A DNA stretch of 11,293 bases from Actinomycetes bacterium. Lineage in GTDB: Bacteria; Actinomycetota; Acidimicrobiia; Acidimicrobiales; RAAP-2. The position numbers and the translations under genes are program-made. The notes beneath the pieces were generated by a model. That model had not been told where the DNA came from. It did no database searches and worked only from the letters and a program-made list of their open reading frames with translations. Position 1 is the first letter of the stretch, and every line of letters starts with the position of its first letter. The stretch lies in the NCBI GenBank assembly GCA_021791615.1, contig JAJYWG010000031.1:1-11293 (forward strand), given 5' to 3'. Below are positions 6,191-11,293 of this stretch, piece after piece.

Positions 6191-7113
6191 GCGGACTGCG
6201 CACAGGGCTCTGCGACTACCTGGCCCTCCGACGGTCGCTCGGCTACAAGCTGGAGCGCTCGGGCAGCGAACTCGAGCACTTCGTCACCTACTCAGAGGAG
6301 GCCGGATCGACCCACGTGACGACCGAGGTGGCGCTCTCGTGGGCACTTCGCGCTGCCAACCACGAGTCGAGCTGGCGAGCAGACCGTCTGGCGATGGTCC
6401 GACGGTTCGCCCGCTACCTGCATGCCGTCGACCCGGCGCACGAGATCCCGCCGGCCGGGCTCATCCCCGGGCGCCGCCGTCGGCCGGAGCCGTTCTTGTA
6501 CTCGGGCGGCGAGGTCTTGTCCCTGATGGAGGCGTCGCGTCGGCTGCGCTCGCCCATCCAGGCGGCCACGGTGGAGACGATCGTCGGTCTGCTCTGGTCG
6601 ACGGGGCTTCGAGTGGCCGAGGCCATCCGGCTCGACGACGCCGACCTCGACGCAGACGACCGGACGCTGCTCGTGGGTGACTCCAAGGGCGGGCGGTCGA
6701 GATGGGTGCCGCTCGACGACAGTGTTGTGGCCGCGCTGATCGCCTACATGGCACGGCGCGACGAGGTGTTCCCTCGGCGGCGAGCACCGAGCCTGTTCGT
6801 CTCGACCGTCGGCCACCGACTGGACGGTGGCAACCTCGGCGTCGCCTTCCGTGCGGCCCTGGCCATGACCGACATCGGGACCACGGCCACCGGCAGGCTC
6901 CCTCGCCTCGCTGACCTGCGGCACAGCTTCGCCGTGACGACGCTTGTCGGGTGGCATGCCGAGCACCGGGACGTGCGGGCGCTGTTGCCCGTGCTCTCCA
7001 CCTATCTCGGCCACGTGAGCCCGGCGTCCACGTATTGGTACTTGAGCGCGTCCCCCGGGCTGCTCGCAGCCGCAGCCGGGCGACTCGGTGTCGAGATGGA
7101 CGATCCCCGGTGA
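6187..7113 (+). CDS. ritB: RIT2 second tyrosine recombinase (RitB), 308 aa
   Basis: This is the middle recombinase of RIT2. The frame is open far upstream (from 5488) inside ritA, but the ATG at 6187 within ATGA, overlapping the ritA stop, is the start: it keeps the length in line with the RIT1 homologue (318 aa) and begins the SAM-like domain at LCDYLALRRSLGYKLE. The catalytic domain contains Arg142 (STGLRVAE), Lys167 (DSKGGRSR), Arg245 (ADLRHSFA), His276 (YLGHVSPA) and Tyr285 (TYWYLS). Position 242, where HxxR enzymes have His, is Ala. The same position is Tyr in RIT1 RitB, so this deviation seems characteristic of the middle gene. Confidence 0.94.
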   Translation: MSGLRTGLCDYLALRRSLGYKLERSGSELEHFVTYSEEAGSTHVTTEVALSWALRAANHESSWRADRLAMVRRFARYLHAVDPAHEIPPAGLIPGRRRRPEPFLYSGGEVLSLMEASRRLRSPIQAATVETIVGLLWSTGLRVAEAIRLDDADLDADDRTLLVGDSKGGRSRWVPLDDSVVAALIAYMARRDEVFPRRRAPSLFVSTVGHRLDGGNLGVAFRAALAMTDIGTTATGRLPRLADLRHSFAVTTLVGWHAEHRDVRALLPVLSTYLGHVSPASTYWYLSASPGLLAAAAGRLGVEMDDPR

Positions 7114-8099
7114 CGGCGCTCGCCCCCAGCCTCCAGGCCTTCTTCGTGGAGCGCCTCGGCGCCCAACGCAACGCCAGCGCACATACGGTCGCCGGCTATC
7201 GCGACACCTTCCGGCTGCTGTTGCGGTTCGTGTCCGAGACGAAGGGGGTCGCGCCGGCCAAGCTCATGATGGAAGACCTCGACGCACCGCTCGTCGGGGC
7301 CTTCCTCGACCACCTCGAGGAGCACCGAGGCGTGAGTGCCAAGACCCGCAACGCCCGGCTGGCCGCCATCCACTCCTTCTTCAGGTTCGCTGCCCTCCGG
7401 CATCCCGACCAGGCCGAGCTCATCCGCCGGGTGCTCGCCATCCCTCCCAAGCGAGTGGCGCGCCCGCTCGTCTCCTACCTCAACGCCGCAGAGATCGCTG
7501 CCCTGCTCGATGCGCCCGACTCCACCACCCGCCTCGGCCGGCGAGACCGGGCACTGTTGCTGGTGGCGGTGCGGACCGGTCTTCGGGTCTCCGAGCTCGC
7601 CGGGTTGCGCCGGGCCGACGTGGCCCTGGGCCCCAGTGCCGCCGTGACCTGCATGGGCAAGGGGAGGAAACACCGAACGACGCCTCTCGACGCGGCGACG
7701 GCCAAGGCGTTGCGGGGCTGGATGGAGGAGATCCCCGCCGAGTCCAGCCGTCCGCTCTTTCCGGGCCCACGAGGAGCGCCGTTGACTCGTGACGCCATCA
7801 GCCGGGTCGTCTCGCGCCATGCCACGGCTGCCAGCGCCACCTGTCCGTCCCTCGCCACCAAGCGGGTCACGCCACATGTCTTGCGCCACAGCTGCGCCAT
7901 GCAGCTCCTCGAAGCGGGCGTCGATGTGGCGGTCATCGCCTTGTGGCTCGGTCACGAGTCCATCCGCACGACCGACATCTACCAGCACGCCGACCTTGGA
8001 CTGAAAGAGCGCGCCCTCGCCAAGGCCGCCAGCCCGTCAACGCCATGGAAGCGCTACCGACCAACCGACACCCTGCTCGCCTTCCTCGAAGGGTTGTGA
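7110..8099 (+). CDS. ritC: RIT2 third tyrosine recombinase (RitC), 329 aa
   Basis: Although the frame is open from 6951, the likely start is the GTG at 7110, which overlaps the ritB stop as GTGA and starts just ahead of the SAM-like domain (LQAFFVERLGAQRNASAHTV). The catalytic domain is complete: Arg159 (TGLRVSE), Lys184 (MGKGRKHR), His256-Val-Leu-Arg259 (PHVLRHSC), His282 (LGHESIR) and Tyr291 (TDIYQH). A shared RitC-like feature with RIT1 is the ATCPS/RTCPS segment ahead of the His box. The TGA at 8097-8099 overlaps the inner edge of the right inverted repeat. Confidence 0.94.
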   Translation: MTALAPSLQAFFVERLGAQRNASAHTVAGYRDTFRLLLRFVSETKGVAPAKLMMEDLDAPLVGAFLDHLEEHRGVSAKTRNARLAAIHSFFRFAALRHPDQAELIRRVLAIPPKRVARPLVSYLNAAEIAALLDAPDSTTRLGRRDRALLLVAVRTGLRVSELAGLRRADVALGPSAAVTCMGKGRKHRTTPLDAATAKALRGWMEEIPAESSRPLFPGPRGAPLTRDAISRVVSRHATAASATCPSLATKRVTPHVLRHSCAMQLLEAGVDVAVIALWLGHESIRTTDIYQHADLGLKERALAKAASPSTPWKRYRPTDTLLAFLEGL

Positions 8100-8199
8100 T
8101 TATGCCGATTCGCTTCTCACTTGCCGTCGCCCGGACCAGGACGGACGTGGCCGCTCACGCCGGCAGTCGGCATAACCGCGCGGTCCACATAAAACTTGC
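8098..8199. repeat. RIT2 terminal inverted repeat, right
   Basis: This is the perfect 102-bp inverted partner of 4836-4937. Its outer end reads GGTCCACATA and then the core AAACTTGC. Unlike the left end there is no GAATTC spacer, the same asymmetry as in RIT1. Confidence 0.94.
8192..8199. repeat. RIT2 right core repeat (AAACTTGC)
   Basis: This is the direct copy of 4810-4817. To its right the IS3 sequence resumes with AGCTGCGCGG. Counting one copy restores the orfA codons GCA AGT TTC TTC GGG. Confidence 0.88.
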
Positions 8200-8484
8200 A
8201 GCTGCGCGGAGAATGTCGTTCGCCCGCTGCAGCTCCTTGTTCTCCTTCCGAAGCGTCTTGAGTTCCTCGCGCTCTTCGGAGGTGAGCCCCGGACGTGCAC
8301 CGGCGTCGACGTCGGCCTGCTTCACCCACGTCCTGAGTGACTCGACGCCGATACCGAGCTGACGCGCGACACGCGAGATCACCGAGTTGTCGGCAGGATC
8401 CTCGCGTCGGAGCTGCTGCACCATGCGCACGGCACGGTCCTTCAGCTCTTGGGGGTACCGCTTCTGAGGCGGCTTCTTATCCAT
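8192..8484 (-). pseudogene. IS3 orfA, N-terminal 97 codons (interrupted by RIT2)
   Basis: OrfA is the DNA-binding partner of the IS3 transposase. The ATG at 8484 is preceded by GAGGATGGAG as ribosome-binding sequence. The protein starts MDKKPPQKRYPQELKDRAVR and has a helix-turn-helix at about residues 34-56 (SVISRVARQLGIGVESLRTW), then a leucine-zipper-like stretch at about 69-95 (EEREELKTLRKENKELQRAN). After AAAS the frame is diverted into RIT2 (reading MWTARLCRLPA to a stop at 8155). With RIT2 removed it continues FFGAELDRQSKR and stops at 4773-4775, giving 109 residues, normal for IS3 OrfA. The broken protein would keep its HTH and might still bind the IS ends, but this is speculation. Confidence 0.93.
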
Positions 8485-8510
8485 AGCTCCATCCTCACTT
8501 CCAAGGTATG

Positions 8511-8538
8511 GAGTCTCCGCGGATCCCAGGCCGATTCA
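8511..8538. repeat. IS3 terminal inverted repeat, right (orfA-proximal) end
   Basis: Read on the minus strand it starts TGAATCGGCCTGGG and ends GCGGAGACTC, pairing with 339-366. It lies 26 bases upstream of the orfA ATG, so it probably overlaps the IS promoter region. Confidence 0.85.
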
Positions 8539-8541
8539 CCT
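8539..8541. repeat. Target-site duplication of the IS3 element, right copy (CCT)
   Basis: CCT directly follows the right inverted repeat and matches 336-338. With one copy removed, GGA CCC TGG GGC CAT restores the HAD sequence GPWGH. Confidence 0.85.
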
Positions 8542-8648
8542 GGGGCCATCTCCACGCCCATCGCGCCGAAGCTGCGTGCGCTGATGTCCGCATCGACTCG
8601 CTTGCCGAGCTCACGATGGCCCTTCTATCAGAGGATCGTCAACCGTGA
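8542..8648 (+). pseudogene. HAD-superfamily hydrolase, 3' fragment
   Basis: The frame reads (W)GHLHAHRAEAA, ADVRIDSLAELTMALL and SEDRQP to a TGA at 8646-8648. The RIDSLAEL ending is characteristic of actinobacterial HAD-IA hydrolases of the type starting at 119. It joins the 5' fragment in frame once the IS3 element and one CCT are removed. This fragment alone lacks all catalytic motifs. Confidence 0.8.
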
Positions 8649-8667
8649 TCCCGACGACAGGACCTCA

Positions 8668-8988
8668 TTACGCGCTCTGACGTAGCCGAGCTCCGTTGGA
8701 GTTGATGTCGACGGTGAAGTCCTCGCCGAGCGCCGCGGCGAGCCGTACCAGGGTGGACAGGGAAGGCTCATGCTCGCCCGACTCCAGTCGGGCCACGTGC
8801 GGCTGGCGCATACCGACCAGCCGGCCGAACGCGGTCTGGGTCAGGCCGTGCTCGCTGCGGTAGCGCAGAACCCGGATGGCGATGTCGTTGGCGAACCGGG
8901 TCCGCTCGTACTCCGCCCGGTAGGCCGGGTCGGCCATGTCTCGCTCGTGGAACTCCTCAGCCGTGGTCAGTTCCGACAGCTTTGCCAT
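8668..8988 (-). CDS. XRE/HigA-type antitoxin, 106 aa
   Basis: This is a small DNA-binding protein that should neutralise the adjacent toxin and repress the shared promoter. A helix-turn-helix of the Cro/C1 type lies at about 50-75: TQTAFGRLVGMRQPHVARLE followed by SGEHEPSLSTLVRLAAALG. The N-terminal part (LTTAEEFHERDMADPAYRAEYE) is typical of antitoxins paired with RelE/HigB toxins. I chose the ATG at 8988 because GGAGG lies 10 bases upstream; a TTG at 8997 overlapping the toxin stop is possible but too close to GGAGG. It follows the toxin gene after 5 bases, so the two form one operon in toxin-antitoxin order, as in higBA. The tail VDINSNGARLRQSA is plain. Confidence 0.87.
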   Translation of the reverse strand: MAKLSELTTAEEFHERDMADPAYRAEYERTRFANDIAIRVLRYRSEHGLTQTAFGRLVGMRQPHVARLESGEHEPSLSTLVRLAAALGEDFTVDINSNGARLRQSA

Positions 8989-8993
8989 GATCG

Positions 8994-9320
8994 TCAATCC
9001 TCCAACTCACTCAATCGTCTCGTTGCTGCAGCACAGGCCCGGGCGAAGCCGGCGGGATCGTGCTGTGCCTCCGGGGCGACGGCGGCTATCACGAACCGCT
9101 GGCCGACCGGACGGTACAGCGCTCGCCATGGACTGCGGCCCGCCCGCGGGCGAAGCTCCCGCAACCCGGAAGCTCCCTGGACCGCGCTGGTGTGCGGATA
9201 CCCGAGGGCGGACCCGATCGCCTGAAGCTTCAGCGTCGCGTTGTAGAGGGCCTGACGTTCCCTCGCCGAGAGCTTCTCGCGCTCCTCTACTGCATCGGGG
9301 AGGTAGACGACAGTCCACAC
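8994..9320 (-). CDS. RelE/HigB-family toxin, 108 aa
   Basis: This is probably a ribosome-dependent mRNA endonuclease of the RelE/ParE superfamily, HigB (Gp49-like) branch. The sequence has an N-terminal strand (WTVVYLPDAVEE), a helical pair (EKLSARERQALYNATLKLQA), then the core LRELRPRAGRSPWRALYR (about 53-70) and the strand QRFVIAAVAPEA, matching the known fold order; the C-terminal helix ends RRLSELED. Basic residues in the core are candidates for the active site. I prefer the GTG at 9320, placed 6 bases after a TATACT -10 box and thus probably leaderless; a TTG at 9323 is the alternative. The toxin gene precedes the antitoxin, as in higBA loci. The locus may help stabilise this mobile-rich region (inference). 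Confidence 0.84.
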   Translation of the reverse strand: MWTVVYLPDAVEEREKLSARERQALYNATLKLQAIGSALGYPHTSAVQGASGLRELRPRAGRSPWRALYRPVGQRFVIAAVAPEAQHDPAGFARACAAATRRLSELED

Positions 9321-9326
9321 CAACGG

Positions 9327-9345
9327 AGTATACCACGCTTGGTAT
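9327..9345 (-). promoter_or_regulatory. Toxin-antitoxin promoter -10 box with overlapping operator
   Basis: On the minus strand TATACT (9332-9327) lies 6 bases before the toxin GTG, suiting a leaderless actinobacterial transcript. It overlaps the inverted repeat ATACCA-CGCT-TGGTAT (9330-9345), a good candidate operator for the HTH antitoxin, which would explain autorepression. No clear -35 box is seen. Confidence 0.6.
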
Positions 9346-10988
9346 CAGCATCGGCGCCTCCGTGCTGGCGGACGCGCTGAGCAGCCGAGCACGCCGGGCG
9401 GCCCTCGAGGCCGTGCTCGACCGCTCCGGCGTCGCCGAGCTGCTCGATGGCTGGATGCCCAAAGGTGGCCGCCACGGCCAGCTCGGTGCCAAAAGCGTGC
9501 TCATGGGCATGCTCATGGCCCTCGTCCAGGGGCGGCCCGCCCATCTGTCGGCCGGCCACGAGGCGCTGTTCGCCCTCGACGTCGCAGACCAGGTGCGGCT
9601 CGGGGCGCTTGGGACAGCAGATGGTGCGCTCCACCCGGCCACCTACCGCCAGTTCTCCCACACCCACCAGGTGATGGTGGCCGGGATCGACCCCACCCCG
9701 GTCCCCTCGTTCAAGGGCGTCTTCGAAGAGGACCGCGCCGCCCACTTGGCTGCGGCACGCGAAGGAATTAGGAATCGACGTCGACGCGATGGCCGAGCGT
9801 CTCGCCTTGGTCCTCGACACGCTCGTGGAAGCCTCGGTCCCAGAGGCCTACAAGAACGCATCGTCCTCCCTTGCGATCGACTGGACCGACCATGAGACCT
9901 GGTCGAGGCCACGGGCGAAGGACGATCCCCAGCCCGCCAACGACCCCGATGCCTCCTGGGGGCACGCCAAGCGCAACGCCCCGGGGGCGGTCGACCACCT
10001 CTTCTTCGGCTTCTACCCACAGGTGGCAACCATGGTCTGTGACGAGCGCGGCCCGGCCGTCCCCGAGCTCGTGCGCCAGATTGCCTTCGCTGCGCCTCGG
10101 AGCGATCCCGCCGAGGTGATGGCCGATGCGCTTGTGCGACGCAAGGAGCGCGGGCACCCGCTCGGCGACGTCCTGGAGGACTGCGGGTACTCCAACCGCG
10201 ACCCACGCCGCGTCGCGATCGCACTGCGTCGTGCCGGCGCTCGCCTCGTCATGGACCTGCACCCGAACGACCGCGGCCAAAAGGGCACCCATCAGGGGGC
10301 GGTGGTCTGCAACGGAAACCTGTACTGCCCGTGTACGCCCATGGCGATCTTGGAGCTCGGCCCGCTCGCGCGCGACGCGACCGAAGAAGCGGTCAAGGCC
10401 CACGACGAACGCACCCAAGAGCTCGCCCGCTACAAGCTGGGACGGGTCTCCAAGACAGACGAGGACGGATCCCACCGCCGGATGTGCCCAGCGCTGCTCG
10501 CAAAGGTCCGTTGCCCGCTGCGCCCGGCCTCGATGACCCTCGACTACTCCCACACCGAGGTGCTCAGCCCGCCCGAGCACCCGCCGGTGTGCTGCACCCA
10601 GCAGACGATCACCGTGCCCGAAGAGGTCCTGGCCAAGACCGCCCAGAAGCACGACTACGCCTCTGGGGCCCACCGCCGCTCCTACAACCGACGCACCGGC
10701 TCGGAGCGGACCTTCGCTTGGCTCCAAGACCCCGCCACCATCAGCATGCGCCGGGGATGGTGCCGGCTCTTCGGGACGACCAAGAACGCGCTCATGTACG
10801 CGCTCGGCGTCGTGGTCAGGAACGTGCGCATCGTCATCTCCTTCGAGCGCCAGCAGGCCGACGAGGCCCGGCGAGCCGCGATGGGCCTCGAACCACGCCG
10901 CCGTCGCCGCACGCGCCGGCGCCATCGTGACGATGCTCCCGGTCCTGATGCCCCGGCTCCTGCCGACGCACCCGCCAAGCCCGGATAA
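9344..10988 (+). pseudogene. DDE transposase with +1 frameshift and no normal start codon
   Basis: This is a large transposase (about 547 residues if repaired), unrelated to the IS3 one. The first part (9344 to about 9763) reads ASVLADALSSRARRAALEAV, MPKGGRHGQLGAKSVLMG, QGRPAHLSAGHEALF and TYRQFSHTH. The second part (from 9765) continues in the next frame with GIDVDAMAERLALVLDTLVE, AIDWTDHETWSRPR (candidate first catalytic Asp), and near the end SERTFAWLQDP (candidate catalytic Glu) with LFGTTKNALMYALGVVVRNV. One extra G in GAAGGAATTA (9761-9770) explains the shift; without it the text is REELGIDVDA. The expected start reads ATCAGCATC at 9344, where MSIGASVL would need ATG; a GTG at 9362 is the only nearby in-frame start. 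It abuts the toxin operator, so its 5' end is probably truncated. I recognise the type from high-GC genomes but cannot name the IS family with confidence. Confidence 0.82.
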
Positions 10989-11150
10989 GGAGCCCGTCGT
11001 CTCGCGCCGGCGCCGGCGCCGGTCGGATCAGCACCCGAGCTCTGGATCAGCGCGCTCGGCACCGCCCGATGGCCGGGTCACTCGATCATCGCACCGGCGC
11101 ACGCTGCGCAGTCGACCGTCGCCGGCACCCTGCGGCGGCTTCTGTGAACT

Positions 11151-11180
11151 AGAAGTCGCAACTTCTGTGAAGATTTTTTG
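11151..11180 (+). terminator. Weak possible terminator after the transposase
   Basis: AGAAGT-CGCA-ACTTCT (11151-11166) forms a 6-bp stem with a 4-base loop, followed after 8 bases by a run of six T (ending at 11180). The stem is AT-rich and the T-run is not adjacent, so a role in termination is uncertain; it may instead be a transposon-end structure. Confidence 0.3.
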
Positions 11181-11244
11181 GTGGTCCTGCGTTGTCGCTA
11201 TTCGAACCGCGCGAACTTGCTCTGCGAGTTGAGACGGCTGGCAT

Positions 11245-11262
11245 CAGGATTCAGCAATCCTG
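11245..11262. repeat. Small inverted repeat CAGGATT-CAGC-AATCCTG
   Basis: A perfect 7-bp stem with the loop CAGC lies between 11245 and 11262. No T-run follows, and no gene is visible on either side within the window, so its function is unknown. Confidence 0.4.
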
Positions 11263-11293
11263 CGTGACGTAGTTGGGACCGAGTGACCCTCGT

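Larger units (their letters stand above)
4818..8199 (+). mobile_element. RIT element 2 (three tandem tyrosine recombinases with long terminal inverted repeats)
   Basis: This second, divergent RIT element of 3382 bp lies near the 3' end of IS3 orfA, in the same orientation as RIT1. Its 102-bp terminal repeats (4836-4937 and 8098-8199) are identical. The three genes overlap as ATGA and GTGA, and the ritC stop touches the right repeat, so there is no cargo. Its repeats share with RIT1 only short motifs such as TTATGCCGA and the terminal TATG/CATA, and its proteins are clearly different, so it is an independent insertion and not a duplication of RIT1. Intact genes and perfect repeats suggest recent activity. 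Confidence 0.92.
339..8538 (-). mobile_element. IS3-family insertion sequence, itself split by two RIT elements
   Basis: The element lies inside a HAD hydrolase gene and is transcribed leftward. It spans 8200 bp, but after subtracting RIT1 (3469 bp) and RIT2 (3382 bp) the original IS is 1349 bp, normal for the family. The ends start with TG, are 28-bp imperfect inverted repeats ending in GCGGAGACTC, and are flanked by a CCT duplication. It carries orfA (8484 leftward, completed at 4773) and orfB (4809-4177, then 707-381), with orfB in the -1 frame relative to orfA as in other IS3 members. All three segments keep intact reading frames, so the RIT insertions look recent. The element cannot make functional transposase in its present state. 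Confidence 0.93.
10989..11293. other. Non-coding tail: small repeats and stem-loops, no gene seen
   Basis: I see no convincing coding region in these 305 bases. They hold a CGCCGG triplet repeat (11005-11022), a 10-bp direct repeat CTTCTGTGAA (11139-11148 and 11162-11171), and two stem-loops. The end of the transposon carrying the upstream transposase probably lies here, but I found no inverted repeat matching its left side, as expected if that side is truncated. Confidence 0.5.

Noticed and set aside
4991..8099. Integron or phage integration module
   Set aside because: No attC-like cassettes, no IntI-specific insert recognised, no phage genes and no tRNA target. Three tandem recombinases with terminal inverted repeats argue against both.
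346..8532. IS3 ends at TGGG (349) with a GCC duplication
   Set aside because: The GCC copy is one base off the repeat and the HAD frame is not restored. Ends at 339 and 8538 with the CCT duplication restore the frame exactly.
9768..10925. Open frame of 385 codons on the minus strand opposite the second transposase
   Set aside because: Antisense shadow. The plus frame carries transposase motifs, and the minus product has repetitive Gly/Val/Arg composition without domain signals.
9789..10988. Independent 399-codon gene starting at ATG 9789
   Set aside because: The ATG is an internal Met of the transposase (GIDVDAMAERL). The coding match continues upstream in the shifted frame, and no ribosome-binding site is present.
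11195..11215. tRNA-like TTCGAACC sequence
   Set aside because: No acceptor or anticodon stems can be built around it; it is an isolated resemblance to a T-loop.

Overview
This is GC-rich, mobile-element-dense DNA of actinobacterial character: G/C-ending codons, a HAD hydrolase of actinobacterial type, Shine-Dalgarno-led and apparently leaderless starts, and high-GC-type IS and recombinase genes. A member of Acidimicrobiia or a related lineage is possible, but the sequence alone does not prove it.

The main content is a nested insertion that can be undone base by base. A HAD-type hydrolase gene (119-338 and 8542-8648, + strand) was interrupted by one IS3-family element (339-8538, - strand). 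That element has 28-bp imperfect terminal inverted repeats and a 3-bp CCT target duplication. Its own transposase genes were then interrupted twice by three-gene tyrosine-recombinase elements of the RIT ('recombinase in trio') type. RIT1 (716-4184) splits orfB at the codon of the second catalytic Asp, and RIT2 (4818-8199) splits orfA near its 3' end. Removing each RIT with one copy of an 8-bp direct repeat restores orfA and orfB in frame. Removing the IS with one CCT restores the HAD reading frame. The restored IS is 1349 bp.

Each RIT has the same layout: an 8-bp core from the target, an 18-bp spacer centred on GAATTC, an inverted copy of the core, a long terminal inverted repeat (91 bp in RIT1, 102 bp in RIT2), ritA-ritB-ritC overlapping by 4 bases (ATGA or GTGA), the second inverted repeat, and a final direct copy of the core. 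The first 34 bases of each left end form a palindrome, perfect in RIT1 and with two mismatched pairs in RIT2. The shared architecture with different target cores is the most novel signal in the window. Several of the six recombinases depart from the usual R-K-HxxR-H-Y catalytic pattern, which suggests division of labour within the trio.

Right of the restored HAD gene, a type II toxin-antitoxin pair of HigBA/RelE type (8668-9320, - strand, toxin first) has a probable leaderless promoter with an overlapping inverted-repeat operator. Immediately beyond it lies a second, unrelated DDE transposase gene (9344-10988, + strand), damaged by a +1 frameshift and lacking a normal start codon. The last 305 bases hold no convincing gene, only small repeats and stem-loops.

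Inferred order of events: HAD gene first, then IS3 insertion, then the two RIT insertions, in either order. The near-perfect RIT inverted repeats and the undamaged frames of the interrupted IS suggest the RIT events are recent.
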